Source of the DNA: Acidovorax sp. A79
Lineage (GTDB): Bacteria > Pseudomonadota > Gammaproteobacteria > Burkholderiales > Burkholderiaceae_C
Direction: 5' to 3'
NCBI RefSeq assembly: GCF_041154505.1
Contig: NZ_AP028672.1
Coordinates: 3,822,501 to 3,886,500 of the forward strand
Length of the DNA: 64,000 nucleotides
Shown: piece after piece, positions 1-9,342 of the stretch
Layout: each line of letters starts with the position of its first letter
Position numbering within the stretch: position 1 is the first letter of the stretch
Translations under genes and position numbers: made by a program
Notes under the pieces: generated by a model
What the model was told of the DNA's origin: nothing
The model's input: only the letters and a program-made list of their open reading frames with translations
The model's database searches: none

Positions 1-1260
1 GTTCGGGCCGCGGATGCAGATCTCGCCCGGGTCGCCCTGAGGCACGCTGTGGCCGGCGTCGTCCTTGATGGCGATGTCGATGCCCGGCAGCGGCAGGCCG
101 ATGGTGCCGCTGAAGGTGGTGTTGTTCACCGGGTTGTTGGTGCCGATGGCGCAGGTCTCGCTCATGCCCCAGCCTTCGATCATGGTGCTGCCCGTGACCT
201 TTTGCCACTGCTTGGCCGTGCCTTCGCTGGCGGCCATGCCGCCGGCCTGCGACACGCACAGGTGCGAGAAGTCGAGCGTGCGGAACTGCGGGTTCTGCAG
301 CAGCGCGTTGAACAAAGTGTTCACGGCGGGCAGCATGTGGAAGGGGCGCTTCTTGAGCTCGGCCACGAACTTGGGAATGTCGCGCGGGTTGGGGATCAGC
401 GTGAGGCTGGAGCCCTGGCGGATGGCCAGCAGGCACAGCGTGAGCGCGAAGATGTGGTACAGCGGCAGCGCGGCGATGGAGTTGGCCTTGCTGATGTCGC
501 CCACCTTCGACAGCGCGGGCGTGAACCAGGCCTCGGCCTGCAGCGTGGCGGCCACGATGTTGCGGTGGGTGAGCACCGCGCCCTTGGACAGGCCCGTGGT
601 GCCGCCCGTGTACTGCAGGAAGGCGATGGAGTCGAGCGTGGCCTGGCTCGGGGCCAGGGACTTGTGCTCGCCCAGCGACAGCGCCTTCTTGAAGGTGACG
701 AGCTTGCGGCCGCCGGTCAGGGGCAGCTCGTAGGCCGGCACCATCTTGGCCAGGTGGCGCACCGCGAAGGTGATCCAGGCGCCGAACGCGGCGCCCAGCA
801 GGTCGCCCATCGAGGTCATCACCACGTGCTGGATGGCGGTGCGGTCCACCACCTCGGCCAGCGTGTGCGCGAAGTTCTCCAGGATCACGATGGCCGTGGC
901 GCCCGAGTCCCTGAGCTGGTGCTCCAGCTCGCGCGCCGTGTACAGCGGGTTCACGTTCACGCAGGTGTAGCCCGCGCGCAGCACGGCCGCCATGGTCACG
1001 CCGAACTGCGGGATGTTGGGCAGCATGATGGCCACGCGCGCGCCGGGGGCCAGGCCCAGGCTCTGCAGGTAGGCGCCCAGCGCGGCCGAGCGGCGCTCCA
1101 GTTCGCCATAGGTCATCCACCGGTCCATGCAGACCGAGAAGGGGCTCTTTGCGTGCTTGCGGAAGGATTCCTCCAGCAGGTGGGCCACGGAGCGGTATTG
1201 CTCGGGCTGCACATCGTGCGGTACGCCCGGGGGGTAGCTCTTGAGCCAGATCTTTTCCAT
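1..1260 (-). CDS. fadD: Long-chain fatty acid-CoA ligase, C-terminus beyond left edge
   Basis: This enzyme activates free fatty acids to acyl-CoA with ATP, the entry step of beta-oxidation, at the inner membrane. The visible 420 codons are open to the window edge and cover the N-terminal three quarters of a roughly 560-residue FadD. The AMP-binding P-loop reads YTGGTTGLSKGAVLTHRN near residue 214, followed by the A-motif region GWGMSETC. The start is set by the ATG at 1260, with an AAGGAA ribosome-binding site just upstream. The C-terminal lid domain lies outside the window. FadD is much more likely than a short-chain ligase because of the typical N-terminus (MEKIWLKSYPPGVP) and its match to the FadD core. 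Confidence 0.93.
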   Translation of the reverse strand, partial: MEKIWLKSYPPGVPHDVQPEQYRSVAHLLEESFRKHAKSPFSVCMDRWMTYGELERRSAALGAYLQSLGLAPGARVAIMLPNIPQFGVTMAAVLRAGYTCVNVNPLYTARELEHQLRDSGATAIVILENFAHTLAEVVDRTAIQHVVMTSMGDLLGAAFGAWITFAVRHLAKMVPAYELPLTGGRKLVTFKKALSLGEHKSLAPSQATLDSIAFLQYTGGTTGLSKGAVLTHRNIVAATLQAEAWFTPALSKVGDISKANSIAALPLYHIFALTLCLLAIRQGSSLTLIPNPRDIPKFVAELKKRPFHMLPAVNTLFNALLQNPQFRTLDFSHLCVSQAGGMAASEGTAKQWQKVTGSTMIEGWGMSETCAIGTNNPVNNTTFSGTIGLPLPGIDIAIKDDAGHSVPQGDPGEICIRGPN

Positions 1261-1329
1261 GCGCTTGTTTCCTTGTGCTCGCCAGTGAAAGGGTGGGCAC
1301 AGATTGTGGAAGCGCGGGCGTGCAGTCAG

Positions 1330-2076
1330 CTACCGGGCTTGTCCTAGGGTGCGCGCCAGTTGGGTCTCGCAGGTGACAGGATCGGCATCGAACAGCTGCG
1401 CCATCAGCGCACCTTCGCGCTCCTGGATGGTGGCCAGGAACTGCTCGACCCCGCCGCGCTGGCGCGCGAGCTGGCCAAAGGTGTCGAAGCCCGCCTCCAG
1501 GAACCGCTGCAGCGCGCCCATGCCGGCCGCCTGGGCGGGCGCGCGCATCATGCGCAGCATCATGCGCAGGCCGGGGGTGCGGGTCAGGCGGGCGAGGTCG
1601 GTGCCCATGGCCAGCACGCGCTGCAGTTGCTGCTGGCGCGCATGGCGCTGCCCCACGGCGCGCCAGGCGGCGGTGTAGCGGGCGGCGTCCGGCATGCCGC
1701 CCCCGCCGGAGGCGTCGAGCCAGGCGCGGCCCATCTCCTGGTCGAGCCCCTCGGTCTGCGCATGCAGCACGGCCAGCGCCACGGCGGTGGCCACCACGGG
1801 CTGGGGGAACATGGTCTGCAGCGTGCCCGCGATGCGGCCGAACTGCAGGTCGCGCTCGGTGTAGTCGGTGTCGCTGTACAGCTCCTCGAGGAAGAACCGG
1901 GCCGCGGGGCCGAACGAGGGCGAGCCCATGAGGTCGGCATAGGTGCCCCTGAAGCGCCGTGCCTGCAGGGTCTTGACCTGGCCCACCGCCGCGCCCAGTG
2001 CGGCATCGCCGGTGCGGTGCAGGCGCAGGGCCGTGACGTCGGCGATGCAGTCGCGGATGGTCTGGGCGGCATCCAT
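1330..2076 (-). CDS. FFLEELY-motif protein, function unknown
   Basis: A 248-residue protein with no signal peptide or membrane segment. It carries the sequence FFLEELYSDTDYTERD near residue 62, which is the hallmark of the uncharacterised 'FFLEELY motif' proteins of Betaproteobacteria. It appears largely helical. It lies 70 bp upstream of fadD on the same strand and may be cotranscribed with it, but that does not establish a role in lipid metabolism. I assign no biochemical function. Confidence 0.8.
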   Translation of the reverse strand: MDAAQTIRDCIADVTALRLHRTGDAALGAAVGQVKTLQARRFRGTYADLMGSPSFGPAARFFLEELYSDTDYTERDLQFGRIAGTLQTMFPQPVVATAVALAVLHAQTEGLDQEMGRAWLDASGGGGMPDAARYTAAWRAVGQRHARQQQLQRVLAMGTDLARLTRTPGLRMMLRMMRAPAQAAGMGALQRFLEAGFDTFGQLARQRGGVEQFLATIQEREGALMAQLFDADPVTCETQLARTLGQAR

Positions 2077-2169
2077 GGGGCGGGGTCCTTTCTACGTGCG
2101 GGGGGCGCCAGGGCAGGGCCCAGACCGCACAATGCGGCTGGTCAATTACAACATCTGCCCATCACCACC

Positions 2170-3066
2170 ATGATCGCGCGCTGGCAACGAACCCTGCTCC
2201 TGTTCATCCTGCTGACCATGGCCGCCTGGCTGGTGTGGCAGTGGCCGCATTCGCCCTTGCGTGCCGTGCTGGGGGCGTTGCTGCCCCTGGGGATATACCT
2301 CGCGGTGATGGCGGTGGAGTTTGTGCTGATGCACCTCACCAACCGCCAGGACGCCGCGCCCCGTGCGCGCCTCTCCCAGGTGCTGGCCGCCTGGTGGGCC
2401 GAGGTGTGGGTGGCATTGATGGTCTTTGGCTGGCGCCAGCCGTTTCGCCACCAGTCATTGCCCGACTGGCTGCCTGCGCAGCCGACCGGAAAGCGCGGCG
2501 TGGTGCTGGTGCACGGCTTCATGTGCAACCGGGGCCTGTGGTTGCCGTGGTTCGCGCCATTGCAAGCCCGGGACCATGCCCATGTGGCGGTGAACCTGGA
2601 GCCGGTGATGGGCTCGATTGACGAGTACGCCGACATCATCGAAGAGGCCGTGCGCAAGGTGACGGCGGCCACGGGCCAGGCGCCGGTGTTGCTGTGCCAC
2701 AGCATGGGCGGGCTGGCGGTGCGGGCCTGGCTGCGCGCGCACCAGGCGGACGGGCGGGTGCACCGGGTGCTGACGCTGGGCACGCCGCATGGGGGCACGT
2801 GGCTCGGGCGCTTCAGCCGGGCGGTGAATGGGCGGCAGATGAGTCTGGCGGGGGACTGGGTGGTGGCGCTGCAGCGGGCCGAGCCGGCGGGGCGGGCGGC
2901 GTTGTTCACGTGCTGGTACTCCAACTGCGACAACATCGTGTTCCCGGCGAGCACCGCAGCGTTGCCAGGGGCGGACAACCGGTTGGTGGAGGGCGTCGCG
3001 CATGTGCAGATGGCGTTTGACCCTGGGGTGATGGAGGCTTGTCTGGAGGAGATAGGTCGAGGGTGA
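2170..3066 (+). CDS. Membrane-anchored alpha/beta-fold hydrolase
   Basis: A 298-residue protein with two hydrophobic N-terminal segments (about residues 8-24 and 30-50), then a lipase-like alpha/beta hydrolase domain. The oxyanion-hole motif VLVHGFMCNRG lies near residue 112, the nucleophile elbow CHSMGG gives the catalytic Ser near residue 180, and the sequence TLGTPHGG follows, as in triacylglycerol lipases and PGAP1-like esterases. The GVAHVQM segment near the C-terminus supplies a plausible catalytic His. The substrate is unknown. It is probably an inner-membrane lipase or esterase. It is transcribed divergently from the FFLEELY gene. Confidence 0.85.
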   Translation: MIARWQRTLLLFILLTMAAWLVWQWPHSPLRAVLGALLPLGIYLAVMAVEFVLMHLTNRQDAAPRARLSQVLAAWWAEVWVALMVFGWRQPFRHQSLPDWLPAQPTGKRGVVLVHGFMCNRGLWLPWFAPLQARDHAHVAVNLEPVMGSIDEYADIIEEAVRKVTAATGQAPVLLCHSMGGLAVRAWLRAHQADGRVHRVLTLGTPHGGTWLGRFSRAVNGRQMSLAGDWVVALQRAEPAGRAALFTCWYSNCDNIVFPASTAALPGADNRLVEGVAHVQMAFDPGVMEACLEEIGRG

Positions 3067-3081
3067 TTCTGTGAGTTTTTT

Positions 3082-3131
3082 TGACTGCTTGCGCTTTTCT
3101 ATAAAGCGTTGATAGCTATCAATTTTGTAGT
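3082..3131 (+). repeat. Short palindromic element, copy A
   Basis: Just after the hydrolase gene is an A/T-rich stretch with a GCGCTT...AAAGCG hairpin followed by TTGATAGCTATCAA. It aligns along its length with the reverse complement of copy B at 3935-3996 (shared frame TTG.CTGCT.GCGCT...TTGA.AGCTA). Copies A and B therefore form an inverted pair that brackets the large palindrome between them. Confidence 0.7.
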
Positions 3132-3160
3132 TTTTGTTAGGTGTGCTGATTTAGCCGTAT

Positions 3161-3874
3161 GCCTTTGCTGAGGACGGGAGCCGGGTTGTCGCCCCGGCAG
3201 GCGAGTAACTTTCTTTTGCTTCGCCAAAAGAAAGTCACCAAAGAAAAGGCGACCCCCAGTCTGCGACCCCTGCGCTTTGCTCCGGGGCAAACCTGCGTCG
3301 TGTCGGTTGCGGGGTGCGCCGTGGAACTCGCTTTGCGCTGCGCGCGCCGCTCAGACAGCCACGGCGAGTCAGAGCACGAAGCATGGGCGCTGCGACGCCC
3401 ATGCCACCCCGCAACCGCCCCGCCGCAGGCGCAGCCAGCAGGGGGTGGACAGCAGAACATCCAAACAACCGAACAGCCGGACATCCCTTCGGGCCATCGC
3501 TGCGCTCGGCCCAGTTTGCGCAGCGCGTGGCGCTTGCACCCGCGAGAGGGGGCCGAGCGAAGCAATGGCCCGTGTGGATGTCCGTTTCTGGGTTCCCTTC
3601 TGCGCGTGCCGAGAAGCGCAGGGCAGGGGGTGCGTGCGTGTGCCGAAGGACACACGCACTTCGTGTACTGACTTGCCGCAGTTGTTTGAACGGAGCGCGT
3701 AGCGCGCAGTGAGTTCTGCGGCGCACCCCCTGTCCGAGCATCGCAGGTTGCCCGTAGCGTAGCGAAGGGACGCGCGCAGTAGGGTCGCCCTTTCTTTGGT
3801 GACTTTCTTTCGGCGACGCGAAAGAAAGTTACTCGCATGCCGGGCGACTCCCGGCCTCCGCCCTCAACCCAGGC
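3161..3874. repeat. Large imperfect inverted repeat (~0.7 kb)
   Basis: The left half (from about 3161) aligns with the reverse complement of the right half (to about 3874) over almost its whole length, with a centre near 3520-3550. The outer 50 bp match best: GAGTAACTTTCTTT at 3203-3216 recurs inverted near 3820-3834, and GAAAGTCACCAAAGAAA is also inverted on the right. Inner blocks also pair, for example GAGTCAGAGCACGAAG with the complement of CTTCGTGTACTGACTT, and CGCTGCGCTCGGCCC with GGGCCGAGCGAAGC near the centre. No open frame resembles a known protein, and every long frame here is probably spurious. It could be a repeat-family element or the DNA of a very long RNA hairpin. Confidence 0.8.
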
Positions 3875-3934
3875 ACGGAGACCGATACATCCACAACCTC
3901 CGACAGCCTCGGCCAAGTATTGCTGGGTGCAAAA

Positions 3935-3996
3935 GGGGTGCTATCAAAGACGTAGCTGTCAATGCATGATTCACTAGCGCTAGCAGCCAATATCAC
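3935..3996 (-). repeat. Short palindromic element, copy B
   Basis: The sequence TGCTATCAAAGACGTAGCTG, then TAGCGCTAGCAGCC and CACCAAAAAT, matches the intergenic copy at 21751-21814 position by position with few gaps. It lies just downstream of phhA's stop codon, which is on the opposite side of the large palindrome from copy A, and in inverted orientation to copy A. Confidence 0.7.
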
Positions 3997-4002
3997 CAAA
4001 AA

Positions 4003-4842
4003 TCAAGCCGCCACAGCCTCCCGCTCATCCGCCGCAAACTCCGGCAACCCCCGCAGCCGCTCATAGATCGGCGCAAAGTCCGCCGCCGTCATCTCGAACA
4101 GCTGCTCGAAACTGTCGATCACGAAATACGTCTGCTGGTACGTATCGATCTTGTAGCGCGTGCGCATGGTGCGCTCCAGTTGCAGCGCAATGCGCTGTGG
4201 CTCCGGGCTCTGCACGGAATACGCCAGTTCGCCCGAAGAACTCAGAATCCCCGCGCCGTACGCCCGCAACTGCCCCGCCTCGCGGATCAACCCGAACTCG
4301 ATCGTGTACCAGTACAGGCGGCTCAGCATCTCGCACGACCCCAGCCCCTGCGCCTTCAGCCCGCCCTGGCCATAGCGCTGCACATAGTCCGCGAACACCG
4401 GGTTGAACAGCAGCGGCACGTGGCCGAACAGGTCATGAAAAATGTCTGGCTCGACGATGTACTCGAACTCCTCGGGCTTGCGGATCCAGTCCGTCACCGG
4501 GAACTTGCGGTGGGCCAGCAGCGTGAAGAAGGGCACCTCGGGGATCAGGCCGGGCACGCCCACCAGCTCCCAGCCCGTGGCCTTGTAAAGGCGCTCGTTG
4601 ACTTCCTCAAAACGCGGAATGCGGTCGCTGGCGCCCAGCGAGGGCAGGGCGTCGATGAACGCCTGGCTCGCCAGGCCCGGCAGCAGGGCGCGCTGGCGCT
4701 CGTACAGGCGGCGGTAGGTGTCGTGGTCTGCGGCGGTATAGGCCGCGTAGTCCTGCGGGCAGGTGTAGTCCTCGCTGGCGCGCGAGTAGTCGCCCCGGGG
4801 TGGGCGGGTGGATTGGCCATAGACGACGGGGGCTTGTCCCAT
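4003..4842 (-). CDS. phhA: Phenylalanine 4-monooxygenase
   Basis: It hydroxylates phenylalanine to tyrosine in the cytoplasm using tetrahydropterin, O2 and non-haem iron. The 279-residue length is typical of bacterial single-domain enzymes. The iron ligands are visible: His136 and His141 in FHDLFGHVPLL, and Glu182 in YTIEFGL. The ATG at 4842 is preceded by an AAGGAG ribosome-binding site. Nearby on the same strand are a Bug receptor and hppD, so tyrosine made here can flow into 4-hydroxyphenylpyruvate and homogentisate catabolism. No pterin dehydratase (phhB) gene is visible next to it. Confidence 0.96.
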   Translation of the reverse strand: MGQAPVVYGQSTRPPRGDYSRASEDYTCPQDYAAYTAADHDTYRRLYERQRALLPGLASQAFIDALPSLGASDRIPRFEEVNERLYKATGWELVGVPGLIPEVPFFTLLAHRKFPVTDWIRKPEEFEYIVEPDIFHDLFGHVPLLFNPVFADYVQRYGQGGLKAQGLGSCEMLSRLYWYTIEFGLIREAGQLRAYGAGILSSSGELAYSVQSPEPQRIALQLERTMRTRYKIDTYQQTYFVIDSFEQLFEMTAADFAPIYERLRGLPEFAADEREAVAA

Positions 4843-4904
4843 TTTGTGCTCCTTGGCCGTCCTGGTGCGGCGCGCCGGGTGGCGCGCACCTGCCCGGGCG
4901 GCGG

Positions 4905-5882
4905 CTATTCGATCTTGATTTTTGCGGCCCGGATCAGGAACTCGTACTTGCTGTTTTCCGAGCGCACGAATTGCGCGAACCCGTCGAGCGTCAGCTCTTC
5001 GGGCGTGATGCCCATCTTCTTGAACTTCTCCTTGCCAGCGGGCGACTGCATGGCCGCCGAGAACGCGTTGGCGTAGCGGCGCGCGTCGGCGTCCGGCAGC
5101 GAGGCGGGCGCGAACAGGCCAAACCAGGTGGACACGTTGAAGCCCTGCACGCTGTCGTTGATGCTGGGCACGCTGGGCAGCGACTCGTTGCGGCTGAGCG
5201 TGGTCACGCCCAGCGCCAGCAGCTTGCCCGACTGGATCTGCGGCAGCGCCGAGGCCAGGTTGTCGAACACCATCAGCACCTGCCCCGACTCCAGCGCCGC
5301 CAGGGCGGGCTTGGAGCCCTGGAACGGCGTGTGGCCCATGCGGGTGTTGGTGAGCGACTTGAACATCTCGGCCGAGATGTGGCCGATGCTGCCGTTGCCG
5401 CCCGAGCCGTACTTGGCCTGGTCCGGGTTCTTCTTGAGGTACTGCACCAGGTCCGGCGTTGTCTTGATGCCCAGCCTGGCGGCCTGCTCCGCGTTCACCA
5501 CCAGCACATTGGGCGTGCGCGCCACCAGCACGAGGGGCTTGAAATCCTTGAGCGGGTTGTACGGGAAGTTCTTCTTGTACAGCCAGGGGTTGACGGCATG
5601 CGTGGCCACCGCGCCCATCAGGATCTGGTTGCTGGTCTTGGGTGCCTTGGCCACCTGGTCGGCCCCGGTGCCCCCGCCGGCGCCAGGCTTGTTCTCCACG
5701 GTGATGGAGCCCAGCTGGGCTGCGGCGCCTTCGGCCACGATGCGTGCCGAGGTGTCCAGCGGGCCGCCGGCAGGGTAGGGGACCACGATGGTGAGGGGGG
5801 CGGACGGGTTCTGCGCCTGCGCCGCCGTGGCGGCGCAGAGCAGGACGAGAACAACACTGGACAAGGTGCTACGGAGCGACAT
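4905..5882 (-). CDS. Bug-family tripartite tricarboxylate transporter receptor
   Basis: A 325-residue periplasmic solute-binding protein. A clear Sec signal peptide (MSLRSTLSSVVLVLLCAATA, cut near AQA) precedes the Bug/TctC fold, with the characteristic IVVPYPAGGPLDTSAR near residue 33. Such receptors bind small carboxylates, and many are orphans without adjacent membrane subunits. Here no tctA or tctB gene is present. Its position between phhA and hppD suggests an aromatic or amino-acid-derived ligand, but this is only inference. An AAAGGAT ribosome-binding site precedes the ATG. Confidence 0.9.
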   Translation of the reverse strand: MSLRSTLSSVVLVLLCAATAAQAQNPSAPLTIVVPYPAGGPLDTSARIVAEGAAAQLGSITVENKPGAGGGTGADQVAKAPKTSNQILMGAVATHAVNPWLYKKNFPYNPLKDFKPLVLVARTPNVLVVNAEQAARLGIKTTPDLVQYLKKNPDQAKYGSGGNGSIGHISAEMFKSLTNTRMGHTPFQGSKPALAALESGQVLMVFDNLASALPQIQSGKLLALGVTTLSRNESLPSVPSINDSVQGFNVSTWFGLFAPASLPDADARRYANAFSAAMQSPAGKEKFKKMGITPEELTLDGFAQFVRSENSKYEFLIRAAKIKIE

Positions 5883-5955
5883 CGGGATCCTTTTGAGTTC
5901 CGGGGAGCGCGCAGTATAGGCATCTGGTCAGGGTTAACCCGGGATGTCTGATGTC

Positions 5956-7068
5956 TTAGGTGTTGAGCACCCCACGGCGGATCTGGTCGCGCTCCAGCGA
6001 TTCGAACAGTGCCTTGAAGTTGCCTTCGCCGAATCCGTCGCGGTAGTCGCCTTCGCGCTGGATGAACTCAAAGAACACCGGGCCCAGCATGGGCGTGGAG
6101 AAGATCTGCAGCAAGAGGCGCGGCGTGCCGTCGGCCGTGGTGCCGTCGAGCAGGATGCCGCGCGACTGCAGCTCTGCCACCGGCTGGCCGTGGCCGGGCA
6201 GGCGGGTGTCCAGCATCTCGTAGTAGACGTCGTTGGGCGCGGTGGCCAGCGAGACGCCGGCCATGCCCAGCTTGTCCACCACGTCCTGCAGGTTGTCGCA
6301 GATCAGCGCGATGTGCTGGATGCCTTCGCCGTTGAACTGCATCAGGAATTCCTCGATCTGGCCGCCGCCCTGCTTGGACTCTTCGTTCAGCGGGATGCGG
6401 ATCTTGCCGTCGGGCGCGGTCATGGCCTTCGACGTCAGGCCCGTGTACTCGCCCTGGATGTCGAAGTAGCGGATCTCGCGGAAGTTGAACAGCTTCTCGT
6501 AGAAATTGGCCCAGAAGCCCATGCGGCCCCGGTACACGTTGTGCGTGAGGTGGTCGATCAGGTTCAGACCGTGGCCCACGGGGCGGCGGTCCACGCCTTC
6601 GATGAATTCGAAGTCGATGTCGTAAATGGACTTGCCGTCCTCAAAGCGGTCGATCAGGTACAGCGGCGCGCCGCCGATGCCCTTGATCGCGGGCAGGCGC
6701 AGCTCCATGGGGCCGGTGGGGATCTCGATGGGCTGGGCGCCCAGCTCCAGCGCGCGGTTGTAGGCCTTGTGCGCATCCTTCACGCGAAAGGCGAGGCCGC
6801 AGGCCGACGGGCCATGCTCGGCGCCGAAGTAGGCCGCCTGGCTGTGGGGCTCGCGGTTGAGGATGAAGTTGATGCCGTTCTGGCGGTACAGCACCACGTC
6901 CTTGGAGCGGTGCTTGGCCACCAGGGTGAAGCCCAGCTTCTCGAACACGGCTTCCAGCACGCCGGGTGTGGGCGAGGTGAATTCGACGAACTCGAAGCCC
7001 ATCAGGCCCATGGGGTTGTCCCAGGCTTCCAGCTGGGTGGCGGTTGTTGGGGGCAAGGCGGCGTTCAT
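5956..7068 (-). CDS. hppD: 4-hydroxyphenylpyruvate dioxygenase
   Basis: It converts 4-hydroxyphenylpyruvate to homogentisate with Fe(II) and O2, the second step of tyrosine breakdown. The protein has 370 residues and two vicinal-oxygen-chelate domains. The three iron ligands can be placed in [10 protein letters not shown] (His), [10 protein letters not shown] (His) and [10 protein letters not shown] (Glu). I chose the ATG at 7068 because GGAGA lies just upstream. An in-frame ATG at 7101 would add 11 residues that do not look conserved. The gene follows phhA and the Bug receptor in a common - strand group. The homogentisate-cleavage genes are not in the window. Confidence 0.96.
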   Translation of the reverse strand: MNAALPPTTATQLEAWDNPMGLMGFEFVEFTSPTPGVLEAVFEKLGFTLVAKHRSKDVVLYRQNGINFILNREPHSQAAYFGAEHGPSACGLAFRVKDAHKAYNRALELGAQPIEIPTGPMELRLPAIKGIGGAPLYLIDRFEDGKSIYDIDFEFIEGVDRRPVGHGLNLIDHLTHNVYRGRMGFWANFYEKLFNFREIRYFDIQGEYTGLTSKAMTAPDGKIRIPLNEESKQGGGQIEEFLMQFNGEGIQHIALICDNLQDVVDKLGMAGVSLATAPNDVYYEMLDTRLPGHGQPVAELQSRGILLDGTTADGTPRLLLQIFSTPMLGPVFFEFIQREGDYRDGFGEGNFKALFESLERDQIRRGVLNT

Positions 7069-7248
7069 GGGGTGTCTCCGGCATTCGTTGAGGAATGCCA
7101 TGGACTGTAGGCGTGCCCTGCCTCATGTTTCTGGCGAAATCAAGAGGCATTGGCCTTTGATTTGCAGGAATGTTGCGAATGGTCAAAAAATGGCGCAGGA
7201 CAGGCGCGCCACCCGGGCGCGCCGTCGAATGACACCGGCGCCCTGCGC

Positions 7249-8235
7249 TCAGGAGCCCGGCGTGGCCGGCGGGAGCTTTCGCAGCGCCAGGGCGGCATCG
7301 AGGCGCTGCTGCTCCTGCGGTGAGAACAGCTGCTGGCGCAATGATTCCAGTGCCCTGCCGTCGCCCGGCTGGGCACGGGCCTGGCTGTACTGGTCCAGGC
7401 GCTGCTGCCAGCTTTGCTCCTCCCGGTCCAGCTGGGCCATGGCGTGGGCCGCGGCCTCGCCGTACTGCGCGCTGCGCGCGGCGTGGCGGGTGCGTTCGTC
7501 GGTGTTTTGTGCGTTGAACGCGGCGGTCTGGGCCGCCGCGCTCAGGTGTTCGGTGGCCGCTGCGCGCTCCGCGCGGCGCGCCTGGGGCAATTCGTTCTCT
7601 GCATCGCGCAAGGCCTGGGTGCGCTGTTCGGCGGTGAGCCGGGGGTTGCGCTCGATCTCCAGGCGCGCCAGCGTGTAGCGGTCCAGGTCCGCCTCGCGGG
7701 CGAACAGGGCGTCGTGCTCGGGGCCGTCAAAGAACTGCTGGCGCACCTTGTGGCGCGCCTCCAGCGCTTCGCGCAGCGCGCCGGGGTCGGTCGGGTCCGG
7801 GGGCGTGCGCAGCTGGCCCAGCGCCACGCGGTAGTCCACGTAGCGCTCGGCCAGTGCCAGCGCCCGGGTGGCCAGTGCCGCCGGGAAGTGCTTGCCCACC
7901 AGGCCCGCCAGGCGCTGCTTGAGCGTGGCGGGGTCCGCCGCGCCGCCGTCCTGCGCTTCCATCAGCAGCGCCTCCAGCGTATCGCGCAGGCCGTGCACCA
8001 GCAGGGGGTCTTCGTGGCGGTCCGGGCCGGCGGCGCGGCGGGCGGCGAAGAAGCTGCTCTCCATGGGCCGTGCCGAGCCCGACGGGTTCTGGCGCGCGCT
8101 GCCGGCCTGCGGGCCGGCGCCTGGATGCGGGTCCTCCGCGCCCTGCAGGCCGTGCGGGGCCGTCCACCAGACCACGGCGGCCGTGGCGGCGGCCAGGGCC
8201 ACTGCGGCGGCGAAGGCGCGGGACCTTTTTTCCAC
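7249..8235 (-). CDS. Lipase-specific foldase (lipase chaperone)
   Basis: A 328-residue Lif-type steric chaperone, anchored in the inner membrane and acting in the periplasm to fold its partner lipase before export. An N-terminal signal-anchor (about residues 7-25) leads to a variable Ala/Pro linker, then a helical domain rich in Arg and Glu. The conserved signature region reads RQQFFDGPEHDALFAREADL near residue 165. Translation probably starts at GTG 8235, three bases after the lipase stop, so the two genes are translationally linked as in Pseudomonas and Burkholderia lipase operons. Confidence 0.9.
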   Translation of the reverse strand: MEKRSRAFAAAVALAAATAAVVWWTAPHGLQGAEDPHPGAGPQAGSARQNPSGSARPMESSFFAARRAAGPDRHEDPLLVHGLRDTLEALLMEAQDGGAADPATLKQRLAGLVGKHFPAALATRALALAERYVDYRVALGQLRTPPDPTDPGALREALEARHKVRQQFFDGPEHDALFAREADLDRYTLARLEIERNPRLTAEQRTQALRDAENELPQARRAERAAATEHLSAAAQTAAFNAQNTDERTRHAARSAQYGEAAAHAMAQLDREEQSWQQRLDQYSQARAQPGDGRALESLRQQLFSPQEQQRLDAALALRKLPPATPGS

Positions 8236-8238
8236 GGC

Positions 8239-9177
8239 TTACAGGCCCTGCGCCTTGAGGCGGTTGGCGTGCTGGCGGTACAGCGTCACCGGGTCGGTGG
8301 AGAACCAGTCGCGCAGGCCCAGCAGCTGGTTCACTTCGTCCAGGTGGTTCTGCCGGTGGTCGCCCAGGTGTTTGCCCAGGCGCGACGAGCAGGCGGAGAC
8401 CAGGCCGTCGTTGGCCTCGCCAAAGACCAGGCTGAGCACGCTCAGCAGGCCATCGCTGGCATCGAGCACGTTGGTCAGGGGCTGCGTGCCCGTCCAGGAG
8501 TAGTAGCGCACGCCGTTGGCCAGCTCCGCACCGCTGCCGCAGCCGCTGGGCAGGGCCTGCGGAAAGCGGCGGTTGAAGTCCGCGAGCCCGGCGGTGGTCA
8601 GCGAATCGAGCGCGGCGGTCGGCATCTGGGGCAGGGCCGAACCTCCGGATGTGAGGTTGATCAGGCTGACCAGCGCCCTGGCCGCGCCGCTGGCCACGGC
8701 CTCCGACACCGAACCGGCGGGGGCCACGCCCCGCAGGATGTCCGCCACGCGCGATCCCTTGTTGACCCCGCCCACCGAGGTGACCGACGCCACCAGCTGC
8801 GGCGCGACGCCCGCCACATAGCGCGTGGTGGGTCCGCCATGGGAGTGGCCCACGAGGTTGACCTTGGCCGCTCCGGTGATCGCCAGGATGGTCTTGACCT
8901 GCGCCAGCAGCTGCTCGCCCCGGACCTCGGTGCTGTTCGCGGCGGACACCTGCGCCACGTAGACCTTCGCGCCGCCCTGGCGCAAGGCGTCGGGAATGCC
9001 ATAGAAGTAGTCGATGCCCAGGGCCGAGTCGAAGCCGAAAAGGCCGTGCACCAGCACGATGGGGTAGCGCGTCTGGGTGTAGCCGCTCTGGGCCTGGGCG
9101 CTGGCCCCCAGGAGCAAGAGCCCGGCGCTGGCCGCCAGCGCGAGGCGCCGCAGAATGCGGCTGAGGAATCCGGTCAT
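8239..9177 (-). CDS. Secreted triacylglycerol lipase (family I.1/I.2)
   Basis: A 312-residue secreted lipase. A signal peptide runs to about residue 29 (ASAQA). The catalytic triad is Ser112 in GHSHGG, Asp257 in ANDGLVSAC, and His278 in NHLDEVNQL. Cys213 and Cys263 probably form the disulphide seen in Burkholderia and Pseudomonas lipases. Members of this family need a foldase (the next gene) and are secreted by a type II system, for which a candidate operon lies at 36-46 kb. I chose ATG 9177 over the upstream ATG at 9249 because a GGAGA site precedes it and the signal peptide then begins properly. Confidence 0.94.
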   Translation of the reverse strand: MTGFLSRILRRLALAASAGLLLLGASAQAQSGYTQTRYPIVLVHGLFGFDSALGIDYFYGIPDALRQGGAKVYVAQVSAANSTEVRGEQLLAQVKTILAITGAAKVNLVGHSHGGPTTRYVAGVAPQLVASVTSVGGVNKGSRVADILRGVAPAGSVSEAVASGAARALVSLINLTSGGSALPQMPTAALDSLTTAGLADFNRRFPQALPSGCGSGAELANGVRYYSWTGTQPLTNVLDASDGLLSVLSLVFGEANDGLVSACSSRLGKHLGDHRQNHLDEVNQLLGLRDWFSTDPVTLYRQHANRLKAQGL

Positions 9178-9342
9178 GTGGTTGTCTCCGTTGGATATGG
9201 TTTTTGTGCCTGCAAAAAACGAACGACCGTGCGTTTTTGCGGGATTCATTCTTCTGGTCCGGGCGTGGTGTCACTATCGGGACATACCCCAGCATGCAAT
9301 CGGGCAAGCGAAAAATGCGCGGATTCCATAAAATCCTGCGCT

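Noticed and set aside
49..1347. Long open frame antisense to fadD
   Set aside because: Arg/Gly/His-rich shadow of a well-supported gene on the opposite strand, as expected in high-GC DNA.
3137..3916. Several long open frames on both strands in the hydrolase-phhA gap
   Set aside because: They result from GC-rich symmetrical sequence; they overlap each other, have no ribosome-binding sites and match no family pattern. The DNA is an inverted repeat.
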